Of a stretch of 33,415 nucleotides of DNA, positions 25,879 to 33,415 are shown in pieces. The translations under genes were made by a program, and so were the position numbers. The notes under the pieces were generated by a model. That model had not been told where the DNA came from. It worked only from the letters and a program-made list of their open reading frames with translations, and did no database searches. The stretch spans positions 1-33,415 of the forward strand of contig SHZC01000035.1 of the NCBI GenBank assembly GCA_009692505.1, read 5' to 3'. This DNA is from Myxococcales bacterium (lineage in GTDB: Bacteria; Myxococcota_A; Bradymonadia; UBA7976; UBA1532). Numbering within the stretch: position 1 is the first letter of the stretch; each line of letters opens with the position of its first letter.

Positions 25879-28800
25879 GTGCGCAGTCATTTATCCGTCG
25901 TCCTTTTGGGACTGGCAGCCTGGAGTTGTGAAGAGCAACTTACGGGTCCGGCCCCCACCCTCGAACGCCTGCCCGACCCGCTCTATGTCTGTCGGGCCCA
26001 ACTCGATACGTCCGTCGTCATCACGGGGACCCACTTCACGCCGCTGCCCTTCGACGTGGCGGGCGTGGCGGGTCTTGAGCTTCCAACTCTGACACTTCAC
26101 CGCGATCGCCTGCTGGACGGCGCGACGAGCCCGCTTGTGTCCACGGAGTTCTCCGGTCGACCCGAGGGCAAAAACGCCGCGCTGCTGTCCTGGCAGAGCG
26201 AGTCGAAGATGACGGTGCTCGTCGACGACGCCTTGGCTCTCGCGCCGGGCCTTCATGACCTCGTCGCCCGGGACGCGGCTGGTCGGGAGGCACGCCTCGA
26301 CGACGCACTGGTCTCCGTGGAAGCCCCGTCGCTCGTGGGGATCTCCCCGGGCATCACCTGTCTCTCCCAGGGCCCCCGGACCCTCGCCCTCGGCGGCAAG
26401 GACTTCCTGAGCATCGGCGACACGCAGCCCACCGTGCCCATCGGCCCGGTCGAAGACCCCACCCGCTTCGAGACCAAGATGCTCAGCGGCTGCACGGACA
26501 TCGCCCACCCGACCTCGCCGGGACGCGTCTGCACGGACGCGACGATTGAGCTCGCAAGGGACAGCCTGGCACCCGGGGTCTTCGACGTGGGCTACGACAA
26601 CCCGGCCACCGCTCCTTGTGTCTCCGTCGGGAAGATCCCCCTTCGGGTCATCTCGCCGCCCAAGATCGTCCGCGCCGATCCCCCCATCGCCTGCCCGGCC
26701 GAGGGTCCGCGGGAGGTGACCCTGCACGGCACGGGGTTTCTGGAGATTGATGGTGTGGTGCCTGCCGTCACGCTCACCCAGCCCACGGGCGACGCCGTCG
26801 CGCTCACCGTCACGGGCCTGAGCGGCGACTGTGAGGAGCTGGAGACCTTCGGCCACGTCGTCCGTCGTTGTGAAGCACTCGCGGTCGTCATCCCGCAGAT
26901 GGAGCGCCCGCTGCTCGACGCGCCGTTTCTTGCCACTTTTGTCGTCACGAACCCCGAGCCCGCGGGCTGTCAGGACACGAGCGCGACTGTGCTCACCCTC
27001 GTCCCGGCCCCGACGCTCGCGACGGTCACACCGCCTCTTGTTTGCAACGAGCAAGCGACAAATGAGCTCGTGCTGACCGGCACGGGTCTCCTGAGCATCG
27101 ACGGCGTATTGCCCGAGGTCGTCATCGCCGGCGAGGTCGTTATGGTCAACGGCCTTGACCAATGCGAGGATGTGGCGACGGATGGTCGGGTCGTCGCACG
27201 ATGCACGCAAGCGCGCGTCACCTTGCCGCGCGGCCTCCCCATGGTCGCCCCGGGGACGTTTGTCGCGCCCCCGATCCGCGTCACAAACCCCACGCCCGCA
27301 GGATGTAGCGTCGAGACCAACGGAGATCTCGTGGCGACGCCGGCGCCGGTCCTGCTCGTGGCCGAACCTTCGATCGTCTGCCTCGCGGACGGGAGCCGGA
27401 CGGTCACGTTGACCGGCAGCGGGCTGCTCGACGTGGCCGGGACCCTGCCGACCGTGACGCTCGGGGGCGCGGCGGTCACAGTGGCCCAGCTCTCGAGCTG
27501 CGTGGAGTTGCCGACGGAGAACCTCGTGTCGCGAATGTGCGCCGAGGCAACACTAGAGCTCGCGCAGGGCCTCGTCGAGCCCGGAACGCCCGGTCTCTCG
27601 GTAGAAAACCCCGAGAGCGCGGCCTGCACCTCGGTCGACGAGCTGCCGATCCGCGTTGTGCCCCCGCCGGTGATCATGACCGCAGACCCGCCCGTGAGCT
27701 GCACAGCCGAAGGTCCGAGAGACATCATCGTCAATGGCCTTGACTTTCTGGACATCGACGGCGTCTTGCCCGTCGTCACGGCGACGGACGCGGCCGGGGC
27801 TCCGATCTCGCTCGTCGTCTCCACACCTGCGGGTTGCGAGGCGCTCTCCGCAGCCGGTCGCGTCGTGCGCCGCTGCACGTCGTTGACCGTGACGATGCCC
27901 CAGGCCGTCCTCGACGCGCCCTACCGACCCACGCTCACGATCACCAATCCAGAGCCGGCCGGCTGCGCCACGTCGACGAGCCTCCCTCTCCTACTGCTTC
28001 CGCCGCCGACCGTCGCCGACGTCGGCCCCGCCCTCTTGTGTGACGACGGCCAAGAAGCCGAGATCGTCTTGTCGGGGGCCCACTTCGCGATGATTGACGG
28101 CCGCCTCCCGGCAGTGCGGGTGGGCGACGTAGAGACGGTGACGACCTCGGCCACGGACTGCGTGCCCGTTGAAGCGCAGGGCGTGGTCGTCGAGCTGTGC
28201 ACGCGCCTGACCGCGTCGGTCGATCCCGCCGCAGCCCGCGCCGCCGAGGTCCTCGTGACCGTCACGAACCCGGTCCCCGCCGGATGCAGCGACACTTCAG
28301 CCCAGCCGGTGCTCGCCGTGAGCCCACCGCAGATCGCCCTTTTGACGCCGGCTTTGCTGTGTACCGAAGACGGCGCGCGCACCTTCGAAATGACCGGTCA
28401 GGCCTTCATCGTCCTTGGAGGTCAATCGCCACAGGTCGAGGTGGGGGGCGCGGTCGCGGTCGTCGAGGAGGTGCGCGACTGCATCGCCCAACAGACGGGC
28501 AACCTGGCATGGGCGCTGTGCTCGACCCTCATGGTCCGAGTGGATCAGGGCTCGCTGGTGCCCGGCTTGCTCGCGGTGACCGTGCGTGATCCCGCGCCGA
28601 TGAGCTGTTCGACGACCTCGCCGGACCGCGTCACCGTGCCGCCCGCCTTGACCATCGCCTCCGTCGATCCGGCCGGGGTCTGTATCGACGCCGGAGATCG
28701 CGTGATCACGATTCGAGGCACCGGCTTCTTGAGCTTCGCGGGCGCAGGACCGCAGCTTGAGATCGGCGGACAGCCCTTCGTCGCCGCCGTCGATGATTGT

Positions 28801-31518
28801 GTCGATCTCCCAGGGGACCAAGCCCTCGATGCGCGGTCCTGTACGCGCCTGACGACCACGATTTCTCGCGCGGCGCTGCCCGAAGGCGAGCAGATCGTGC
28901 GCGTACGAAACGCCGATCCCTCGGGCTGCGAGGAGACCGCGGCCGGCCTGTTCTACATTGTGCCCGTGCCGGAAATCCTGGAGGTTCGCCCGCCGGAGAT
29001 CTGCGAGCGGGCCGAGGAGGTGATCACGATCATCGGGCGAAACTTCACGCCTGTTGCCCGAGTCACTGCGGACGGTGAGGTGCCGCGCGTCACACGGTTC
29101 ATCGACGAGACGCGCCTCGAGGTCGAGTTTGGGGACGCGCTCGTCGCCGGGACTTACGACCTCGAGGTCTCCAACGCCGATGGCTGCACGGATGTTCTGC
29201 CGGTTGGCCTGCTCGTCCATCCCACGCCGCTCGTGTTCTTCATCGACCCGCCGGTTGATTACAACGGCATCTCGATCCAGGCGACGATTTACACCACGGG
29301 CCTTGATGCCGTGCCGGAGGACGTCCGATTGCTCGGTCCCAACGGAGAAGAGGTCGTGCTCGATGCTCAGGCCGCACCGGGCCGATTGAACAAGCTCCTC
29401 TCGCAGTTGCCGGCCGGGCTCGCGCCGGGGGAGTGGAGCGTGCAGGTCACGAGTCGGCTGGGATGTATCGGCGCGCTGGCGGGGGCGTTGCGCGTGACCG
29501 ACGATCTCACTGTCGGGATAGAAGCCGTCGATCCGGCGTTCGTTTCGCCAACGGTGTCGACCGCCGTGACCATCCGCGGCACGGGCGTTGAGGTGGGCTT
29601 CGTCTCCACGCCGCGCGCCTATCTCAACCCTTCGGCCGCCCTAAGTGCTGCCCGCGCGACGGCCCTGCGCGCGGTTGTGCAGGTCGATGCGCTCCGTTTG
29701 ACCGCGGTGGTCCCCGAAGGCCTCACGCCCGGCGCCTACGACCTCATCGTCGTCAACCCCGACGCGACTGTCGGCCTCTTGCCGGGCGGCATCACGGTCA
29801 CCGCCACGGAGCCCCCGGTCATCGACGCCGTGGAGCCCGCGTCGCTCGACGGCAATGGAGTCCAGTCGGCCCGCATCCTGGGTGAGAACTTCGATGTGGC
29901 CGCGGGCGGCTCCGTCTCCATGCAGTGCCGCGATCCGGCGACCGGGAACGTCACGTCGGCGAACGCAAACATCGATCGCGTCCAGTCGTCCGACACCGTC
30001 GTCGTCGCGGAGCTGCCGGCCGATCAGTTCGCCACCGGCAGCATCTGCCTCGTGATCGTCGTCAACGCCGACGGCGCGTCTTTCCAGTACTCGGCGGTCT
30101 CCATCAAGACGCCCGCGCAAAACCTCTCGGCCTGGGAGGCGCAGACCGAGATGACGGTCCCGCGCCGGGCCCTGTCGCTCCTGGCCGGCCGACCGACCCG
30201 CACGAGTCGATTCGTCTATGCCATCGGCGGCGACGACGGCTCGACCGCAGGCGCGCTCGACACGGTGGAGGCAGCCGGCGTTGATGTCTTCGGCGACATC
30301 TCGGCGTGGCGCGGAGAAGTCCGCAGCTTGCCCGCGCCGAGCACCTTCGCGGCGTCGGCGCGAATCGGACGATTCTTGTACGTCCTCGGCGGCCACGACG
30401 GCACGAGCGCTACGGCCTCGGTCAATCGGGCGGAGATCCTCGATCCGCTTGAGACACCCGAGGTCGTCGACCTGGATCTCACGCTCGATGAGGAGGCACC
30501 GATGGGACTCGGTCAGGGGCTGTGGCACTACCGGATCTCCGCCATCTTCGGCCCGGCCGATAGCAACAATCCCTCTGGCGAGTCCTTGGCCGGTGAAGCG
30601 CTCGTCGTGCAGTTGCCGGCGCTGCCGGGGCTACACCTCACGCTCGAGTGGACCTCGATTCCGGGCGCCGTCGGTTACCGCATTTACCGAACGGAAGCCG
30701 CTGGCGATGGCGTCGATACCGTCAAGCTCCTTGACGAAGTGGACGCCGTCTCGTTGCGATACACGGACGCAGGGTTTGACGTGACGCCCGACCTCGTCCC
30801 GCTCCAGAACGGCAGCCTCGGCGTCTGGGCCACCGTCGGTGCGCTCTCTACCGCTCGCGAGGCCGCGAGCGCGGTCGCCGTTCGGGGCGCCCTTGCGGGT
30901 CGCTGGCACCTCCTCGTCTTTGGTGGCCGGGACTCGATAGGCGTGCTGAACACCTGGGAGTCGGCCACGGTCGACATCGGCCCGACGGGCGCGCAATCCG
31001 TCACCCCATTCGTCCCCTCAGCGAGTCCGTTCGGCGCGGGCCGGGCGGAGCACACCGTCGTCGCGGTCACGAACGCCGACGCCCGCGCTGTACCGGCTGG
31101 ACGGACGGTTCTCTTCGTGGGGCCGGGTCGAACGGATGGCGGCTATACGCGAGAGGTGAACTTCGCGGAGCTGCTCCCAGACGGCGGGCTGACGGCCTTT
31201 ACGCGGACGGACAGCGTGAGCGGGGACCTCGCCGGCTACGCGGGCGGCTCGGCAAACGGCTTCCTCTTCGCCTTCGGTGGACGCTCAGGGCCGACGGACG
31301 GCGGCATCTCGGCGGAGCTCTGCATCGCCAGCCAGGACCCCGGGTGTAACCAGGCCCCGGGCGAGCCAGGAGATCTTCGCGCCTGGAACAACCTCGGCGT
31401 GCGCCTCACGGAGCCGCGGGTCTATGCGGGGATGGCGCAAGAGAGCGCGTTCTTCTTTGTCGCGGGTGGCTTCAACGGCATGGCCGTGAGTCGAACGGTT
31501 GATCGGACGGTGCAGTGA
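25879..31518 (+). CDS. Giant surface lipoprotein: eight Cys4 IPT/TIG-like modules plus Kelch repeats
   Basis: The GTG at 25879 is chosen because GGGGGAG lies just before it and it begins a signal peptide with lipobox-like AAWSC (Cys17). The ~1879-residue product is exported. From ~155 to ~1030, eight tandem modules of about 110 residues each carry four cysteines in the same places (xxC-xxG start, LSxC, RxC, PAGC end) around IPT/TIG-like cores (LTGTGLLSIDGVLP). More TIG-like domains without full Cys sets follow to ~1420. Kelch-like blades begin ~1443 (RFVYAIGGDDGS, RFLYVLGGHDGTS), are interrupted by a fibronectin III-like domain (~1534-1637, GAVGYRIYRTEA), and resume to the end (FFFVAGGFNG). 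Adhesion or carbohydrate/protein binding is likely. Confidence 0.9.
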   Translation: MRSHLSVVLLGLAAWSCEEQLTGPAPTLERLPDPLYVCRAQLDTSVVITGTHFTPLPFDVAGVAGLELPTLTLHRDRLLDGATSPLVSTEFSGRPEGKNAALLSWQSESKMTVLVDDALALAPGLHDLVARDAAGREARLDDALVSVEAPSLVGISPGITCLSQGPRTLALGGKDFLSIGDTQPTVPIGPVEDPTRFETKMLSGCTDIAHPTSPGRVCTDATIELARDSLAPGVFDVGYDNPATAPCVSVGKIPLRVISPPKIVRADPPIACPAEGPREVTLHGTGFLEIDGVVPAVTLTQPTGDAVALTVTGLSGDCEELETFGHVVRRCEALAVVIPQMERPLLDAPFLATFVVTNPEPAGCQDTSATVLTLVPAPTLATVTPPLVCNEQATNELVLTGTGLLSIDGVLPEVVIAGEVVMVNGLDQCEDVATDGRVVARCTQARVTLPRGLPMVAPGTFVAPPIRVTNPTPAGCSVETNGDLVATPAPVLLVAEPSIVCLADGSRTVTLTGSGLLDVAGTLPTVTLGGAAVTVAQLSSCVELPTENLVSRMCAEATLELAQGLVEPGTPGLSVENPESAACTSVDELPIRVVPPPVIMTADPPVSCTAEGPRDIIVNGLDFLDIDGVLPVVTATDAAGAPISLVVSTPAGCEALSAAGRVVRRCTSLTVTMPQAVLDAPYRPTLTITNPEPAGCATSTSLPLLLLPPPTVADVGPALLCDDGQEAEIVLSGAHFAMIDGRLPAVRVGDVETVTTSATDCVPVEAQGVVVELCTRLTASVDPAAARAAEVLVTVTNPVPAGCSDTSAQPVLAVSPPQIALLTPALLCTEDGARTFEMTGQAFIVLGGQSPQVEVGGAVAVVEEVRDCIAQQTGNLAWALCSTLMVRVDQGSLVPGLLAVTVRDPAPMSCSTTSPDRVTVPPALTIASVDPAGVCIDAGDRVITIRGTGFLSFAGAGPQLEIGGQPFVAAVDDCVDLPGDQALDARSCTRLTTTISRAALPEGEQIVRVRNADPSGCEETAAGLFYIVPVPEILEVRPPEICERAEEVITIIGRNFTPVARVTADGEVPRVTRFIDETRLEVEFGDALVAGTYDLEVSNADGCTDVLPVGLLVHPTPLVFFIDPPVDYNGISIQATIYTTGLDAVPEDVRLLGPNGEEVVLDAQAAPGRLNKLLSQLPAGLAPGEWSVQVTSRLGCIGALAGALRVTDDLTVGIEAVDPAFVSPTVSTAVTIRGTGVEVGFVSTPRAYLNPSAALSAARATALRAVVQVDALRLTAVVPEGLTPGAYDLIVVNPDATVGLLPGGITVTATEPPVIDAVEPASLDGNGVQSARILGENFDVAAGGSVSMQCRDPATGNVTSANANIDRVQSSDTVVVAELPADQFATGSICLVIVVNADGASFQYSAVSIKTPAQNLSAWEAQTEMTVPRRALSLLAGRPTRTSRFVYAIGGDDGSTAGALDTVEAAGVDVFGDISAWRGEVRSLPAPSTFAASARIGRFLYVLGGHDGTSATASVNRAEILDPLETPEVVDLDLTLDEEAPMGLGQGLWHYRISAIFGPADSNNPSGESLAGEALVVQLPALPGLHLTLEWTSIPGAVGYRIYRTEAAGDGVDTVKLLDEVDAVSLRYTDAGFDVTPDLVPLQNGSLGVWATVGALSTAREAASAVAVRGALAGRWHLLVFGGRDSIGVLNTWESATVDIGPTGAQSVTPFVPSASPFGAGRAEHTVVAVTNADARAVPAGRTVLFVGPGRTDGGYTREVNFAELLPDGGLTAFTRTDSVSGDLAGYAGGSANGFLFAFGGRSGPTDGGISAELCIASQDPGCNQAPGEPGDLRAWNNLGVRLTEPRVYAGMAQESAFFFVAGGFNGMAVSRTVDRTVQ

Positions 31519-32177
31519 TGAAGACCCGAAACCACGCTCTCGTCTCCGCGGCGCTGGCGACGCTCCCCGGCCTTGCAGCGGCGGCCACGCCTCATGAGTC
31601 GGCGGGGTTCGCCAAAGTGGGCCTGGTGCTGACGCCCAAGATCGGCGTGGGCATTCACCAGGTCTTCTCGCCCCTTGAGACCGCGGTCCTCACCGAGCTC
31701 GAGCTCGGCTATACCCTGCCGCTCCCCGCGCCGCTCAACCGCGATCTTCAGGTCCTCCTCTCGGGCGGATATACGTCGCCAAAAGCGCAGGGAACGGGCG
31801 ACCCAGATGGGCGTCTGCCCGGGGGTCTGGCGCCTCGGTTTCAGCTCGAACAAAGTCAAGCGCACCTGACCATCGGGGCACTGTATCGCATTCCTCTGCC
31901 CACGCAGAAGGTCCGCCCCTTCGTCGCGCTCGGTCTGCGGACGTTCATGATCGAGACGGTCGTGACGGGCTCGGCGGGCGAGGAGAGCTTTGGCCAACAC
32001 ACGGAGACCGGGACGGACGTGGGCCTCTACTCTGCGCTCGGTCTGGACTACTTCTTTGAGCCCTTCGCCGTGATGGCCGAGGTCCAGCTCGACTACGCCG
32101 GCCAGGACCGCCGCGTCATGACCGACACCGGACAAGGCGGCATCGTGACGCTCCTGGGCGTCCGCCTCTTTCTCTGA
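31518..32177 (+). CDS. Small outer-membrane beta-barrel protein
   Basis: The 219-residue product has a signal peptide (MKTRNHALVSAALATLPGLAAAA). About eight amphipathic strands follow (KIGVGIHQVF, LTELELGYTLPL, LQVLLSGGYTSP, HLTIGALYRIPL, RPFVALGLRTFMI, DVGLYSALGLDYFF, FAVMAEVQLDYAG) with a final strand VTLLGVRLFL. This is the pattern of OmpA/OmpW-size barrels. The ATG overlaps the TGA of the giant lipoprotein by one base (TGATG), so the two are translationally coupled. It may serve as an outer-membrane partner for that lipoprotein. An upstream in-frame GTG is less likely. Confidence 0.85.
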   Translation: MKTRNHALVSAALATLPGLAAAATPHESAGFAKVGLVLTPKIGVGIHQVFSPLETAVLTELELGYTLPLPAPLNRDLQVLLSGGYTSPKAQGTGDPDGRLPGGLAPRFQLEQSQAHLTIGALYRIPLPTQKVRPFVALGLRTFMIETVVTGSAGEESFGQHTETGTDVGLYSALGLDYFFEPFAVMAEVQLDYAGQDRRVMTDTGQGGIVTLLGVRLFL

Positions 32178-32238
32178 GGTCTGAGACGTCGGAGAGTCGG
32201 GCCAGCGTTCTCAGCTTCGACTTGTCGGGAGCCTCGTT

Positions 32239-32544
32239 TCACCCAGCCGCATGGAACACCTTGAACTGTTCCAACTGCTCAGATGACACGTTCCGTTGAA
32301 CCTCCAGGTCGAAGTGAATTTGCAGGTTCATCCAGAATTCAGCGGTCGTCCCGAAGAACTTGGCCAGGCGCAGTGGCGTGTCCGCCGTGATGCCCCGCTT
32401 TCCGTGAACGATCTGGTTGATCCTCACGGGAGGCACACCAATGTCCTTGGAGAGTCGGGACTGGCTGATGGACAGCGGCTTGAGGAAGTCCTCGTCGACG
32501 ATCTCACCAGGATGAATCGGGCCGAGCCTATCGTTGGTGTCCAC
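32239..32544 (-). CDS. higA: HigA-family antitoxin (XRE-type DNA-binding)
   Basis: The 101-residue protein has the HigA/VapI pattern: LGPIHPGEIVDEDFLKPL, a helix-turn-helix (ISQSRLSKDIGVPPVRINQIVHGKRGI), TADTPLRLAKFFGTTAEFWM and NLQIHFDLEVQR. HigA neutralises a RelE-like mRNA interferase and represses its own operon. It starts at GTG 32542-32544 with GAGGTG upstream. Normally higB lies just upstream; here that gene is broken (next entry), leaving an orphan antitoxin that may still bind its operator. The local DNA is less GC-rich than the rest of the window. Confidence 0.95.
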   Translation of the reverse strand: MDTNDRLGPIHPGEIVDEDFLKPLSISQSRLSKDIGVPPVRINQIVHGKRGITADTPLRLAKFFGTTAEFWMNLQIHFDLEVQRNVSSEQLEQFKVFHAAG

Positions 32545-32574
32545 GGTTCACCTCTTCAATACTTACGATCTCGT

Positions 32575-32740
32575 TCATGAGTGATAGTCCACAAGTTCAA
32601 GGCTCTCGACCCCCGTCGTTCCACGAGAAGCAGAACCTCCAGTGACCGTTGATGCGGATGCTGTACTGACCGGCACGATCCCCCTTGAGGGCTTCGAGTC
32701 GGTTCCCTGGAGGAACTCTGAGGTCTTCCAAATTACGCTC
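32575..32740 (-). pseudogene. HigB-like toxin remnant
   Basis: Directly upstream of higA the minus strand reads [18 protein letters not shown], then [20 protein letters not shown] and DGG, the C-terminal half of RelE-type HigB. A one-base frameshift near 32600 then moves the typical ending LELVDYHS into another frame, ending TGA at 32575-32577. The N-terminal ~40 residues of the family (MIRSF... to RRKL) are not found; unrelated sequence lies there. The toxin is therefore both truncated and frameshifted. Confidence 0.85.
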
Positions 32741-32766
32741 AGGGCCCAATCGGTGAGCCGACACAG

Positions 32767-33255
32767 GTGGTTGCCACAGAGTACGGCACGGACGCGGGCC
32801 GCTCGGTGGACTCGCCCAGCGTGACGCATGGCACGCGAAACACCGTCGTCTCCTCGTGGGTGGCTCCCGAGTCGGTCAAGACGTGCCTGATGCCGCTGAC
32901 AGTCTTCGCTGCCGAGCATCGTTATGCGGGATACAGGATCTCTGTTGTCAGGGGCTATGTATGTGTCTCCACACTTAATACACTCTTCGGTCCTGGGGAA
33001 GATGCGATCTTCGGCTTGACGCCAAATCCAGGAGACGCAATCGAGTTCGCGCTGAGTGCATTTGCAGCCGCGGGAGTTACTCATCTCCCACCCCAAGTAC
33101 CGCCCCACTGGACCCCGGAGGGGAAAGCGGTGATGGGGAGGTGGGTGGCGCGGATTGCGCGTGCACGAAGGGAGATTCCGGAGGCTAACTACGATCTCGC
33201 GGTCGTGCGCAGCGAGCTTGGACGGCTTGGACGCCCGATTCCGGGTGACTTGTGA
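32767..33255 (+). CDS. Hypothetical protein
   Basis: An open frame of 162 codons runs from GTG 32767 to TGA 33253-33255, with a less GC-rich, balanced composition. The product is unrecognised. The middle ([36 protein letters not shown]) looks compact and mixed alpha/beta. The tail ([32 protein letters not shown]) is charged and helical. No signal peptide or Shine-Dalgarno sequence is clear, and the frame is open to 32722, so the start may be further upstream, over the HigB remnant. It may itself be a fragment. Confidence 0.45.
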   Translation: MVATEYGTDAGRSVDSPSVTHGTRNTVVSSWVAPESVKTCLMPLTVFAAEHRYAGYRISVVRGYVCVSTLNTLFGPGEDAIFGLTPNPGDAIEFALSAFAAAGVTHLPPQVPPHWTPEGKAVMGRWVARIARARREIPEANYDLAVVRSELGRLGRPIPGDL

Positions 33256-33283
33256 GGGGACGCAGAGTGAACGCGGCCGACGC

Positions 33284-33415
33284 TCAGCGCCCGGTGACCA
33301 GCCGAGGCGCGTTTTTGACCTCCCTCCAGAGCGGGATGCCGAGCAGGCTCGCCGCGGTCCGGGTGAACGTGGTGAATGGCGCGGGCTCCTCGACGACCTG
33401 GCCTCGCTCGATGCG
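33284..33415 (-). CDS. 3' end of an unidentified minus-strand gene
   Basis: A minus-strand frame is open from the window edge to a TGA read from 33284-33286, giving 43 codons that end LLGIPLWREVKNAPRLVTGR. Codon use is typical of the high-GC genes here, so it is probably coding. The rest of the gene lies beyond the window and no family can be assigned. It is convergent with the hypothetical gene at 32767. Confidence 0.55.
   Translation of the reverse strand, partial: RIERGQVVEEPAPFTTFTRTAASLLGIPLWREVKNAPRLVTGR

Noticed and set aside
25891..27210. Minus-strand frame of 439 codons opposite the giant lipoprotein
   Set aside because: It is antisense to Cys-module coding sequence and has no domain or start signal.
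26340..28960. CRISPR-like or DNA-level tandem repeat
   Set aside because: The periodicity is at protein level (about 110 residues). Copies are too diverged in DNA and contain no repeat-spacer pattern.
32178..32238. CTGAGA/TCTCAG inverted repeat after the small barrel gene
   Set aside because: The loop would be over 20 bases and no T run follows, so a terminator call is not supported.
32575..33108. Minus-strand frame of 177 codons over the higB region
   Set aside because: Only its last residues match HigB. The rest is unlike any toxin and is opposite a better plus-strand candidate.

Overview
The window is high-GC DNA from a Gram-negative bacterium, most likely a Myxococcota/Bradymonadota-type (former Deltaproteobacteria) lineage. 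The evidence is gene style: a large HExxH metalloprotease lipoprotein with Cys-rich modules, a giant lipoprotein of IPT/TIG-like and Kelch modules, several outer-membrane beta-barrels, proline-rich secreted linkers, and PEGA plus CsgG/FlgO-type lipoprotein biology. No rRNA or tRNA gene and no CRISPR array was seen, so the lineage is an inference.

Layout. 1-1072 is a decayed IS66-family element. 1358-5214 holds a secreted propeller/barrel protein and, convergent to it, a PEGA/FlgO-like/DUF5683 envelope protein. 5348-5823 is a hybrid histidine kinase collapsed by internal deletion into a CHASE-domain start fused out of frame to the tail of a receiver domain. It runs into an intact arsenate reductase-like gene. 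6242-10681 (minus) is the metalloprotease. 10820-18800 is a tight five-gene plus-strand run: membrane pyrophosphatase (hppA), Kup potassium transporter, Na+/H+ antiporter, kbl and tdh. The first three form a PPi-driven cation-homeostasis set; the last two convert threonine to glycine and acetyl-CoA.

18879-23830 contains a barrel-type lipoprotein, a remnant of a heavy-metal RND pump, a DUF4846 protein divergent from a TetR regulator with a likely operator between them, an unknown membrane protein, and a frameshifted Rpn/YhgA-like pseudogene. 24079-24165 is a clear TPP (THI-box) riboswitch. It precedes a probable outer-membrane beta-barrel gene with an unclear 5' end and a frameshifted beta-propeller lipoprotein. 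This looks like a thiamin-responsive outer-membrane system and is the most unusual functional lead in the window.

25879-32177 is a two-gene unit: a ~1880-residue lipoprotein with eight tandem four-cysteine IPT/TIG-like modules plus Kelch repeats, translationally coupled to a small beta-barrel. 32239-33415 is a less GC-rich end with a HigA antitoxin whose HigB partner is broken, a hypothetical protein, and the 3' end of a minus-strand gene.

Two themes stand out. One is an exported-protein-rich core genome. The other is a high density of gene remnants (IS66, hybrid kinase, RND pump, Rpn, HigB, the TPP-controlled propeller) beside intact genes, suggesting active deletion-driven decay at accessory spots. 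Start codons and family calls come from reading motifs by eye; no database search was possible.
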